From Mactra quadrangularis (lineage: Eukaryota > Mollusca > Bivalvia > Venerida > Mactridae), in the NCBI GenBank assembly GCA_025267735.1, contig CM046299.1, forward strand, positions 17,134,232-17,198,231: a stretch of 64,000 nucleotides of DNA. The letters are read 5' to 3'. The translations under genes were made by a program, and so were the position numbers. The notes under the pieces were generated by a model. It was not told where the DNA came from and made no database searches. It saw only the letters and a list, made by a program, of their open reading frames with translations. Shown here piece by piece: positions 11,411 through 21,800 of the stretch. Positions within the stretch are counted from its first letter, which is position 1. Every line of letters begins with the position of its first letter.

Positions 11411-11720
11411 CAGGGGCGGATCCAGAATTTTTTTCTAGGGCGGTCCAAACTTTCTAGGGGGGGGGGGTCCAAACTTTTTCTAGGGAGAGTCTGAACTTTT
11501 TCTAGGAGGGGTCGAACCACAACCACATTATATACATTTGCAGAATAATGCAATATATTAGAAATAAAACTACATAATCATGAAGTCTGTGTTAAGCACC
11601 GAGAAAATTTGTTTCATGCTACTTAAAAATTACCTACAGTCTAGAAATACACATATGGACAGGTACATTTTGGAAATTCTATATTTGGAATTGGAAATCC
11701 CCCCCCCCCCAGATCTGCCT
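11411..11720 (+). mobile_element. hAT-like non-autonomous element (GGGCGGATC family), copy 1
   Basis: Begins CAGGGGCGGATCCAG, contains G-rich TTTCTAGGGGGG stretches and a body shared in reverse orientation with 49989-50289 (including GCACCGAGAAAATTTG), and ends AGATCTGCCT. It is flanked by AGGTATAG (11403-11410) and ATGTATAG (11721-11728), which match at 7 of 8 positions. The CAGGGG terminus and 8-bp duplication fit the hAT superfamily. Confidence 0.65.
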
Positions 11721-11819
11721 ATGTATAGTATTTTCTCTTGTATGAATATGAGATTAATAATATAAGATAAATACTTTTAAAGTAAGTTTTTGAAATTTTC
11801 CATGCAGGTAAATGATCCA

Positions 11820-12125
11820 GCCTGCCAGGCTAGTTCAGTCAATAGCTCACAAGTATACTGATCCAGGGGTCGTAGGTTCGATTCCCAGGTTGGGCATATT
11901 TTCATGGATCTTGATTGATATAAGTTGTAAGAACTTGTTTTACATTTGAGCTGAAACAAATCAGTACAACAATAACAATCTCCCTCAAATGATAAGGTAT
12001 ATATAAGGAGAATATACTGACCTTGTAGAAGGGAAGGTGAGTGCTGGTTATAGACAAGGGTCCAAGTGTGCTGGACGCCATAAAATAACCTAAAAGATTG
12101 TGTTGACATGGTATTAAACCCAGTA
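11820..12125 (+). repeat. Composite SINE: family A head, family C tail piece, family B tail
   Basis: Starts with a tRNA-like head (GCTCACAAGTATACTGATCC, box B GTAGGTTCGATTCCC) of the family A type, passes into TAAGTTGTAAGAACTTGTTT, which is family C tail sequence, and ends with GGTGAGTGCTGGTTATAGAC and GTGTTGACATGGTATTAAAC, the family B tail. The joins show no obvious target duplication. Confidence 0.65.
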
Positions 12126-13133
12126 TAGATAAGAACACTGACTTGTCAATTTTATAATCTATAGACCATCTTAATATATTGCTGATAATAAAGGGAGATA
12201 ATATAGTCTATAACAAAGGGAGATAATAATACAGAATAATGTCTTGTTTTATACATACAATGTATGATAAAGGATACCATATGTTCATACAATTTTATCT
12301 CCCTTAGTCTTACAAAACATTTAATTGATTTATGACATATCACTAGTCGACAGTTAAAATGTCGTAACTTAATGAATTTGAAGACATAGATACAATGGTT
12401 TAACTCCTAACTGATATTTTGCAAATATTAATATTATCTTTATAAAAATCTGTTAAGATCAGTCTTACAGTTCATTTGAAATAATATAAATACAGTAGAT
12501 AAAAAATAAATAATGTTACATTGTTTTAACTGATACTTAATATTCATAGGGGCTATATAACACAAAAAAACAACATTTTATTTGTTTGTAAGTAGATTAT
12601 ACGGTACAATAGTAAACCATCGAACATTTATTTTAAGAATTCACAATGAATGTGTTAGTATTCACAGGTTGGATGAGCGAGACAAAAACAAACAATGATT
12701 ATTTTTTTAACTTTGTTGATTGGTAGATTATCTGAATATTGAAACAATGACAAGTACTTGGCAAGTTCTGTAAGAGAATTCCTTATATAACTCTAAGTTG
12801 CAATATTTTTGGCCAATCGTGTGGTTTTCTAAAAATATTAACAAATCTTTATACAAGACAATGGACAAATAATAAAACTTCTTGCACCATAAGCTACCAC
12901 GATTAAAATCCAAGATTTGGCCACACTAGATGAAACTTGTAAAAGATGTAACATTTCATTAAAAGTATCCACTCGCACTTGTCCCTTTGACAATCGATCA
13001 ACAACCAAAATAATTACATCTTTTTTTACAGTGTATACTAAATTTAGGTATTTGTTTAACTTGAATTTGTAATATTTGGTTTGTCCACTTTACTATAAAT
13101 AATACCTATAGGCTCCTATTGCTTTATCATAAA
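12126..13133. other. Intergenic sequence downstream of the GTPase gene
   Basis: AT-rich with no convincing coding frame. GGGAGATAATA occurs twice near 12190 and 12217. It includes whatever 3' UTR the minus-strand GTPase gene has; TTTATT (reverse of AATAAA) occurs near 12570 and 12628. Confidence 0.4.
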
Positions 13134-15374
13134 TTAATGTTTTGTAACTAAATGTGGCAATCTATTTGGTCCCCTATCAGTGTAAGGAGGTTCAAATTTT
13201 GGTCTAGTTAAAACTTTAGGTGTGTGTTCTAATTTTGGTAGCCGACCTCTCTTAGCAATTTCCTGATGTTCTGTTCTGTTCTGAGGTTTAGCCGTGGTCA
13301 TGTGACGTTTAATGTCCTCTTCACGGTGCTGAGCCTCATTCTGAATGTCAAGGTCGTAACCTTCACCGATGACGTCATGTTGGTGACCTGTAAGATGTTT
13401 TGGACGACGTAATATTTTAATACAATTAAAATATTTAATAGTTCCCCAAATTGTATCAATTAATTTCAAATTGTTTTTTTCTAAATCTTTTCTGAAGTCT
13501 TCCCGCGTTCTATGAGGGTCCTTCCTGGTATCGCCATATCTCTGAATTATACCAGCATCGAGATTCACTCTCAACTTTCTACGTAATTTGTTCAGCTTGG
13601 CGTTCTGATCACTGCGCCTTATGTCACGTTCTATTATTGTTTTCTCGACCGTCCAATATAAGTCATTACAGAAATACTGACCATAGTTCTGAGTTATTGT
13701 CGTTTCCATGGTTTCGATAAATGTCCGTACCATAAGTTCTTTGTCTATGGGTGGAGATCTATTTTGGAACCATACACATCTATAGTTACATGCTTTCATG
13801 ATGGCTTTCCATTCAGGAGGAGCAGAAAGAACGAACGCTTGCTTTGTTAAAGAAAAATAATCCAAATCGTCTGCTTTCGAAAATAACAATACAGTGTAGT
13901 TCAAAACATCTGATCCAAACACATGAATGAACTTTTGAAATATTTCTACGTCACATTTATGCATATGTGGTGTGGGAAATACGAACACGAATATATGAGG
14001 TCCAGGTGATGATATTCCGATCATTTTTGCCAATTCCCGTTTTACTTTGGGAGAATTTACGTCAGCGTCGAGTAGAAATCCTGGGGTGTCGACAATTTCA
14101 ATTTTTCTACCATACCTTGTAACTATAGCTCTCTGACATTCTGTTGTATGAAATCTTCCCCATCTTGCCTCTAGGAAGACATGTCTGCCACATAATGTGT
14201 TTGCACTAGCACTTTTACCAGCCCCTGCTCGACCCATCAATACTATACGACGTTCACCTCCATGTGCCATACCTACAATAGTTTAAACTAATTTATTCTA
14301 GCTCGATTGTAAAACAAGTTCTTACAACTTAAGATTAATCACTTTCGTGTCCGTTCTATGGTTCCCGATTACTGAGCTAGAAGGGGAAAAAGTTTAAAGT
14401 TAAAGTGGAGTTTAATGTCTGCTTCCATATACATGTTCAGTGGACTTTACATTTTTGTCTTATAACCCTGGGATAAAGTTTCTCTCTTAAGGAAACAACA
14501 GGATAGGTTTTGGGTGGGATTCGAACCTTCGAACCAACGCGGAGTGGCTATGATTACCTGTCCAACGTCTTAACCACTCGGCCATAACTTCATTTAAAAA
14601 GTAAGAAAGCTCTTAATGCTGTCATGTTAATCATACTGCTGACAGTACACTGGTATATAGATAGATCTTACAGCTGTTACTGCTAGCTTTTACTGCCGAC
14701 TTCTCATCCATTTTTTACAAAGAAATATGTGTAACATGAGATATCGGAACACCACTGGGACTATAATATGTTAAGAAGAATCGTGTTTCAGGGGCATGTA
14801 CAATGCGTTAATATGAAATTTGAAAAAAAACAACAGGGCTGTATCACTTACTAGAGGATTTAAAAGGATGAAAATCTGTATGAAAACTTCTTGGTGATAC
14901 AAACATATTACGGCTCCCTGCTCTTTCTGATTGGGTACCTAAAACATAGAAATAATTTAAAAGGGGTTTGTGAAACTTTTCACCAACTTAAATGCTGCTT
15001 TAACATGCGGCCAAAGGCAGTCGGCACGGTTCCGAGCTAATGTCTAAGTGCCTTTGCATAAGACACTTACATTGTTGATACGTAACATTACATTAACATG
15101 AATTGTAATATACGAGCTTGTATATGATATTTCAGTTAAAGCTGGTTTCAACAGCAGAACCTAAGCATAAACAATAAGGTATAGTCATGATTAGGACACT
15201 CGGAACTCATTGACGATTTTACTTTTGTTTAAATACCATTGCGTCTTTACGAATGGAAAAATCTATTGCAAATGTCATTTAGAGGCTAACTAAAATTATA
15301 TAAATAATAAACAAATTACCTTTTCTCTCTGCAGGTACAGGAGTAGAGAATATTTCGCTTGTATCGCGAGACAT
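13134..15374 (-). CDS. AIG1/GIMAP-type GTPase, 3 exons
   Basis: Exons in transcript order: 15320-15374, 14852-14938, 13134-14272; both introns are GT-AG and the phases join into 426 residues. The GTP-binding motifs are clear: P-loop GRAGAGKS at residues 61-68, a G2 threonine pair at 90-91, DTPG at 109-112 and a [TN]KxD-type G4 motif, SKAD, at 179-182. GIMAPs usually carry RKDD at G4. The AIG1/GIMAP family comprises membrane-associated GTPases linked to lymphocyte survival in vertebrates and expanded in molluscs, where immune roles are proposed. The last 200 residues are highly charged, with Arg/Lys-rich runs and no membrane segment. A shorter start at 14270 would still include the whole GTPase domain, but the two upstream exons extend the frame without a stop and begin with a good ATG (AAAC before it). 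Confidence 0.85.
14285..14590 (-). repeat. SINE family C, full-length copy in GTPase intron 2
   Basis: On the minus strand it begins with GGCCGAGTGGTTAAGACGTT and, about 50 bases on, has GAAGGTTCGAATCCCACCC: box A and box B of a Leu/Ser-type tRNA. The middle has TTTCCTTAAGAGAGAAACTT and the tail ends TTGTAAGAACTTGTTTTACA then ATCGAGCT. It is interrupted by the hairpin repeat at 14392-14470, also seen at 7675-7755. Too diverged in the anticodon arm to be a working tRNA gene. Confidence 0.8.
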
Positions 15375-15899
15375 TGTTTTAGAATCCTATTGCACGTGAC
15401 ACCAATATAGTCTTAATACTAAATCCAAACGAAAACTACTTGAAGTTACATTTAAACTTGCAAAGCTGTATTTCAACTCTTAACATTTTTAAACATTAAC
15501 CACTGAAGTTATTGTTTGCATCATTCTTATTATAATTTAAATATACAATGTATTGTAATATATGTACTTTAAAGATATATGATAGTCATAATTATATACA
15601 TTTTTTGTATTTACTTTAAAACAAAGTATGATCGACTGTCTACATGTTACATTTAAAGTATAACTATAACACTTAAGTCAAAACCTTTGTCTTTGGTTGT
15701 TATACATAAGCAACTTATTTAGGGGTGGTTAGGTGGGCACTGAACCCCTTTTGTATTTTTATTTGTAAATTATTGCAAGACTACCCAAGACTACTCTATT
15801 CTAGCATTCAAAATTAGTTTGACGAAATTGTGACAAATAGATGTAAAATGACCATAACAGTGTTCAAACCGCATACATTATCATTACAGACACATTATC

Positions 15900-16625
15900 A
15901 CAGATACTAAATTCCCAAATACTACTTCGAAGGTGATCGAGTAAACTCAATTCATCACACACGCCTAAGAACACATTATAGCATCCTAAAAGAACACCTT
16001 TTCTTTAAAAAATATCATTGACAATCCAAACTGTGTCTGTGGACAAATTGAAACAACGAAACACTATCTCTTAGAATGTCCTCTGTTTGAACCACAACAA
16101 CGAGTCCTTCATGAAAATCTTCAGCAATTCAATACAACATTAACTGAACAAAAACTTCTATTTGGCGATGAGACACTTGACCTTAAGACGAATATTACAA
16201 TATTCAAAAGTATTCATAATTTTATAAAAAATACAAGAAGATTTGTTTAAACATTTGGTCATTCGTAACAAATCAAAGCTGCCTATAGTTCTCAAAGAAC
16301 TGACCTCTTCAATATATATCATAAATATCCTACATTATCTCATTCTGCCTTCATCTCTGTTTCCCTCTTTCTGTCTTTCTCTTTGTTTTTAACCGCGTCT
16401 GCGTTCATCTACTAGCTTTTATACTAGAATATTAAAAATGCAACCGGTAATGTATGTATTTTGTAATATTTTGATTTGTTTTTGTTGTTTTTTCTAATTT
16501 GAGGAGAGAGATAACAAAACTAGCTTTTAAAGCTATCTTCTCAATCCTCTCTTTTGCAACATTTGGCTATTACTGTGTATATGTATTTATGTTTGTATTT
16601 ACCTAAATAAAATATTGTTTAAACC
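15900..16625 (+). pseudogene. 3' end of a dead non-LTR (LINE) retrotransposon
   Basis: A frame with HHTRLRTHYSILKEHLFF runs from about 15935 to a stop at 16018. The match then continues in a different frame with a C-x-C-x7-H-x4-C motif (CVCG, KHYLLEC) and ends at TAA 16248-16250. This is the C-terminal tail of a reverse-transcriptase polyprotein as in L2/CR1-type LINEs. The break is a frameshift at a run of six A (16007-16012). A 3' UTR follows, ending AAATAAAATATTGTTTAAAC. The 5' part is missing, which is the usual LINE truncation. Confidence 0.65.
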
Positions 16626-16639
16626 AAACCGCATACATC

Positions 16640-18827
16640 TTAACATATAAACTGACCCCTTCTCTAAGCTTTGGTTTTGTTTGCCTCTTTCACCTCTTTA
16701 GAGAGAACATAATGTTCCACCCCTGAAATAAAGCTGTCCGTTAGATATATTTCAGGATCAATGTAGTTGTAATTTAAGATATCATTGTAGTTATTTAAGA
16801 CAAGTATTTAAACCATTCTCCTATTCTATGAATAGTTTTATACATTGTTAGAATACATTTATTGATAGAATGTAGTATAGTTATTGGTGACTGATTAAAT
16901 TTTAATTGTTTTATTTGAACACTGTGTTTTACCTTACTATATGTATTAATTACACCAGTTTTAATTCAATTCATCTTCAATTGATATTGGGTATTTTGGA
17001 GTCTAAACTTGATTCATAAACTTAACCAGTATGTATAAATGCCCTAATTTTAATAAATGTTGAATGTTAACGGGTTCTGTTTATATCAGTAAAATGATGT
17101 ATGTGCATTACTTTATTCGCACATTGCGTGGCCAAATCCGGTGTCAAAAGTTTATCTTCATTAACAAGCATGTCCTAGTACATGAACAACATGTACTTGT
17201 ATATGTCACAAAACTATATATATATACGATTAGAGCACATTTAGTTCGAACAGTTTCTAAACTCTTTCAGCACAGCTGTCTAAGCCGACTTTTGACCTAT
17301 ATTTTTAACCAATACGATTTGCTTTACCATACCTGATTATCCAATAAAATTCTCTTTTGGTATTGATAAATGGATAAAAGATATGGTACCATTGGTTATT
17401 TGTGATAAACAGGTGCGTTGCACAAACAGTAGAAACTGATTATTTTCTCTTTGTATAGTGGGTGACTCAATAAACTAATTGATTATACATTCGTCGCGGT
17501 ACGCTCCTCTTCTGGCGGTATGACTGAACAGCTAATGTCAAACAGAATGAACCCTGCATAGCGCCGACTATCGTTTTAGATATTTCTTGCTAAATTGTCT
17601 TCTTATTAGAGTAAATACGGTATTCTGATAAAGATCTGCATAGATCATTTTGCTACAAATGACATTAATGCTATCAGTGATCTTTGTTGTAAGTGTGGAA
17701 TAGTTAAAGCCAATGTTTGCTTCAAGTTAACATCTGATAATCATAAACCAGTTTATATATACATTATGCTATATACTATTATATTGACGGCGACATAGTT
17801 GTGTATTATTAAAATAAAAGAATATTACGTTTATGTACGTATACTAAGATTTAAGACAATTTTTGATCTCATTCTTCCTTGTAGAATCTTTTGTTGAAAA
17901 ATTAAACAGCACTTCAAAAAATGTGTCCATAACTTCATATTTAAGTTAAGCTTTGATTACTACATGTACACGATTTGAGAATATTCCAAATTTTAATTAT
18001 TTGTTACAAAACGTCCGGGATACGATGTTAATCGTTCTGACTTCTATACTCGACATTATATATCCAGTAAGGTAGATGTTTTATAACTATATAATATGAC
18101 ATCATTATATCACCATTACCTGATGCATCAAGCACAGAAAATGAGTCAGGGTCGATACTTCATTGATTCCAAAGATGTAATTAAGTTGTTGCTAGCATTG
18201 ATCAATATTATCACAATGTAAACACTTCCAGGCAGCAATTTGCCAGCTGCAGAGTTTCCAAACCTTTTCTGGGCATCCGTATGATACCTAACCAAACACA
18301 TGTCACCATGATTGCACTCCTTTGCACTTGAACTTCATATGATAGGCTTGTCACAGTTTCCCTCAATAAAAACCAGTGAAGTTTCTATGGGGGGATTTGG
18401 ATGTGTCAGAGATTAAAAAGAAATTATCTATACACTGTATTAGATTAAATAACATTTGAGTGCTTTAGAAAACTTGAACATTGACTGCCCCATTCAGTAG
18501 TGCCATGATTTTAAGGATTGAATAGACGCGCAAATGACCTAGCTGTTAGTAGAATGCAGTGGTAGATGACCCCTTATGCTTTGAAGATTTAAACAAAAAT
18601 TACAAACGCCCCAAATTTTAGGGGGATTGCAGTCAGGACATTTAAGGCTTTTTGGGATCTACTTTACAGCGTGATTTCAAATGTATATGGTATTGTATTG
18701 ATTCAATATAATGTTTCAGGTTAAAGCATTATTCCCGTAACTTATTAATATATTGAGTTTTATAAGTACGGACGGCTTAAACTTGTACGGATTAGCATGG
18801 ATTTTAGCATCAACGCAAACAACAAAC
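16640..18827. other. Intergenic sequence upstream of the acyl-CoA dehydrogenase gene
   Basis: AT-rich, with only short frames of low complexity. No repeat family recognised. The promoter of the downstream gene should lie near the 3' end, but no clear core promoter motif is visible. The open frame of exon 1 starts at 18753. Confidence 0.4.
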
Positions 18828-21800
18828 ATGGCGTCGTCTGCATTTCCTGTTGTGAGAAATATTGTTAGGAAATGCTGCAGTCGGCATATTTATCAACCAA
18901 ATCGATTAAAATCTTCGATATCTGCTGCAACAGACTCTTCTCAAGAAGTCAGAAAAGGTGAAACAATCTACACTGATCAACATTTTCAGTTGAGGGACAG
19001 TTTACGAAAGGTCAGGATTTAGAACGTTCTACGTTAGTTTTGTTTACATGATTTAATCATTAATGGTTTGTTTTCTTGCAATATTGAGTGACAGTGTCTG
19101 TGATATTTTACTCTTTCCTTCTTCGACATCCATATAGACTCAGGAGTCTTCTTAGATTGTGATGTTGACCTAACTGGGAAATGAGACTGCCATCAGGTTA
19201 CCAATTTTAAAATGTATAAATTCCCCACACCGTGACACGTACGGGGCTTCTTATTTCACGGTGTCTCAACGCCGTGATATTGTGATGGATAGTTTTTGGT
19301 AGTAATGGGCAAAAGTCATGTGAAAAATCCTTTCGATTTCTACTTCTGACATTTTATTGTTTTTTTTTAATACAATCATTGTACAGCCCATTTCCGTTAA
19401 AAGTTACAAAAAAATTTAAGAAAAAGCATTTTTTTCAAAACCATATAAACAATATATCCTATCGACACAAGAAATATCATTTCGTTTTCAACAATGTGTA
19501 TGCCACATGTTTTAATTTGTTCAGTTGAATGTTATAAGTGACAAATGTTATTAGTAAGTGGTTAGCATGTCTGACTTCGAATCCGGAGATCGCAGTGGTC
19601 ACATTAGGTCATATCCTATACATGAGTTGTTGGCCTTGTGGTAGGGTAAGTTAGTACTGGTGATAGAAAAGTGTCCAGGAAACCTATAGTAGGAAGAGCT
19701 GACCGTCTTATATATGACCTAAATATGTGTTGAATTGTCAATACAACTTTAAAACCCAATTAAAAAAAAAAGTTTGGACCCCCCCCCCTAGAAAAAAGTC
19801 CTGGATCTTCCCCTGAACTTGTAGATTGTCATGTTTAGAGTTGTGCATCAGAATGGCCCTGTACTTCAGGAAGACTTTAGTTTGAAGGATAACATAAAAA
19901 TTTTGTTAGAGTAGTTGTCTGTTGTTTCTGTTATATAAATCATTGTTCTGTTTCAGTTAAAACTATAAATGTATTTTAGGGTTGCATTTATCTATACATG
20001 TACTTTCATTTTGTGAATTTGCTTTTATTCAGGTGATTGAGAAAGATATTAATCCGTATGTTGATGAATGGGAAGCTGCTGGTCAGTTTCCAGCCCATGA
20101 AGTATTTAAAAAATTGGGTGATGCTGGATTCTTAGGAGTCACAAAACCAACAGGTAATTAGAATAGATAAGTAATAAAACACTGGTTAAATTTGAGAACT
20201 TGAATTTTACATTATTTGTTATATCTCAGTGTACTAACAAATCATACTCATTTATAAAAAAAGAAACTCAAGTTCTTGTTAATAAGGGGTTCTACATGTA
20301 GTGCAGATATTTTCAGCATTGATATGAAATAATTTGGTTTCATTCATATGCACAGCACCCATTACAAATGACATACTTCAGACTAAAAATACCATCCACT
20401 AGATTTTCAAATGATTTTTATTTGTTTCAGCCCAGAGAAATCAAAATAAATTATCTGCCATAATTTTAGATTAGTGAGTATTCTTAAGCAGAACGGCTGG
20501 ATACCCTGTCCAGTTTTTGCTCCTACAAGAGTGAAAGTCTTCAGTATTAACACTGATTTCAGTATGTGAGAATCAGTATACCCTATGTTATTAATATGAA
20601 AACTGTCTATTTCAGTATTTTGAAAATTTGTAGGTTGTCAGTATTTTCAAAACTTTCAACTTTCACCCATGCTCCTACTTTGGGGAAAATCAAAATAGTT
20701 GTTTTAAAACCAACCCTCTAATGCACCTTGTTCTTATTTTGTCATTATACCCCTGCTTCGAAGAAGAGGGGGGTATACTGTTTTACCCTTGTCTGTCCGT
20801 GCGTCCGTCCGTTACAAAATTTCCGTCGCAGTTTTCTCAGCAACTATAACATGCAGCAGCCTAATACTTTGCATATTGCTTCATCCTATAGTCCCATGTG
20901 GTGTAAAGCGATTTCATGCTCCTTGCTCATCTACTTCCTGTTTGTCGCATATTTTTAGATTTTTGCTGGGGTATCACTAGTGAGCATTAGCTCACAGATT
21001 TACTTGTTTTCTAAGCTCAATAATTATCATCCTTACTAGTTTAGCATATATTATATTCTGTGTGGTAGGTATGTGCTTTTTGAAAGTTGCTGTTTTTGAT
21101 ATGTTTGCTTACACCTTTTTGACATTATATATTGTTATAAGATGCATTTGTTTTACAGAATATGGTGGACTGGGATTAGACTTCAGTTATAGTGTTGCTC
21201 TTGCTGAAGAATTAGGAGGTATTAATTGTGGAGCTATTCCAATGGCTGTTGGTGTTCAAACAGACATGGCTACACCTGCTTTAGCAACGTAAGTTTACAT
21301 CATTTTAGCCGGATTTTTCAACGAAAAAATTCGGGTAAGAGTTAGGTGAAACAAGCGCAGGCAGGTGGAAGGGGGGGAATAGGGCAAGCGTCTGGTGTCA
21401 TTTTATTTTTCATTTACCATATATTTCTGCCATTTATTGTCAGATCTTTATGAAACTTAATACAATGATAACATACCATGGTAATTACTGAATTAGAAAT
21501 TAACCACAACTCTACTGGGCTTAATTATGGATAATTTCCCTTTGTAATTTTTTCTTTAAAGTTTTCAATATGTTGGATATCTCTTCCAATCTGGCTTTAA
21601 TGTGGTTTTCACATTATATTTCTTGTTATTTTACATCAGACTATATCTTTTATATTTCAGGTTTGGAAGTGATGTTGTAAAAAGAGAGTTTCTTGCACCA
21701 TCTATATCAGGAGATAAGGTATCATGTTTAGGTGTGAGTGAAGTAGGTGGAGGTTCTGATGTGGCCAGTAAGTTTTTATCATCCATGTACCTAAGTTTGC

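Noticed and set aside
11777..12138. Two minus-strand frames of 78-110 codons
   Set aside because: They run antisense through the composite SINE.
14515..14590. Possible tRNA-Leu/Ser gene on the minus strand
   Set aside because: Box A and box B are good, but it continues into a repeated SINE body and the arms do not pair as a cloverleaf; other copies share the same decay.
18753..18827. Earlier ATG for the acyl-CoA dehydrogenase
   Set aside because: It would put 25 mostly uncharged residues ahead of a typical mitochondrial presequence; ATG 18828 has the better context.
20728..20980. Frames of 63-76 codons rich in Ser, Val and Arg
   Set aside because: Created by the GTCCGTCC tract of a dispersed repeat.
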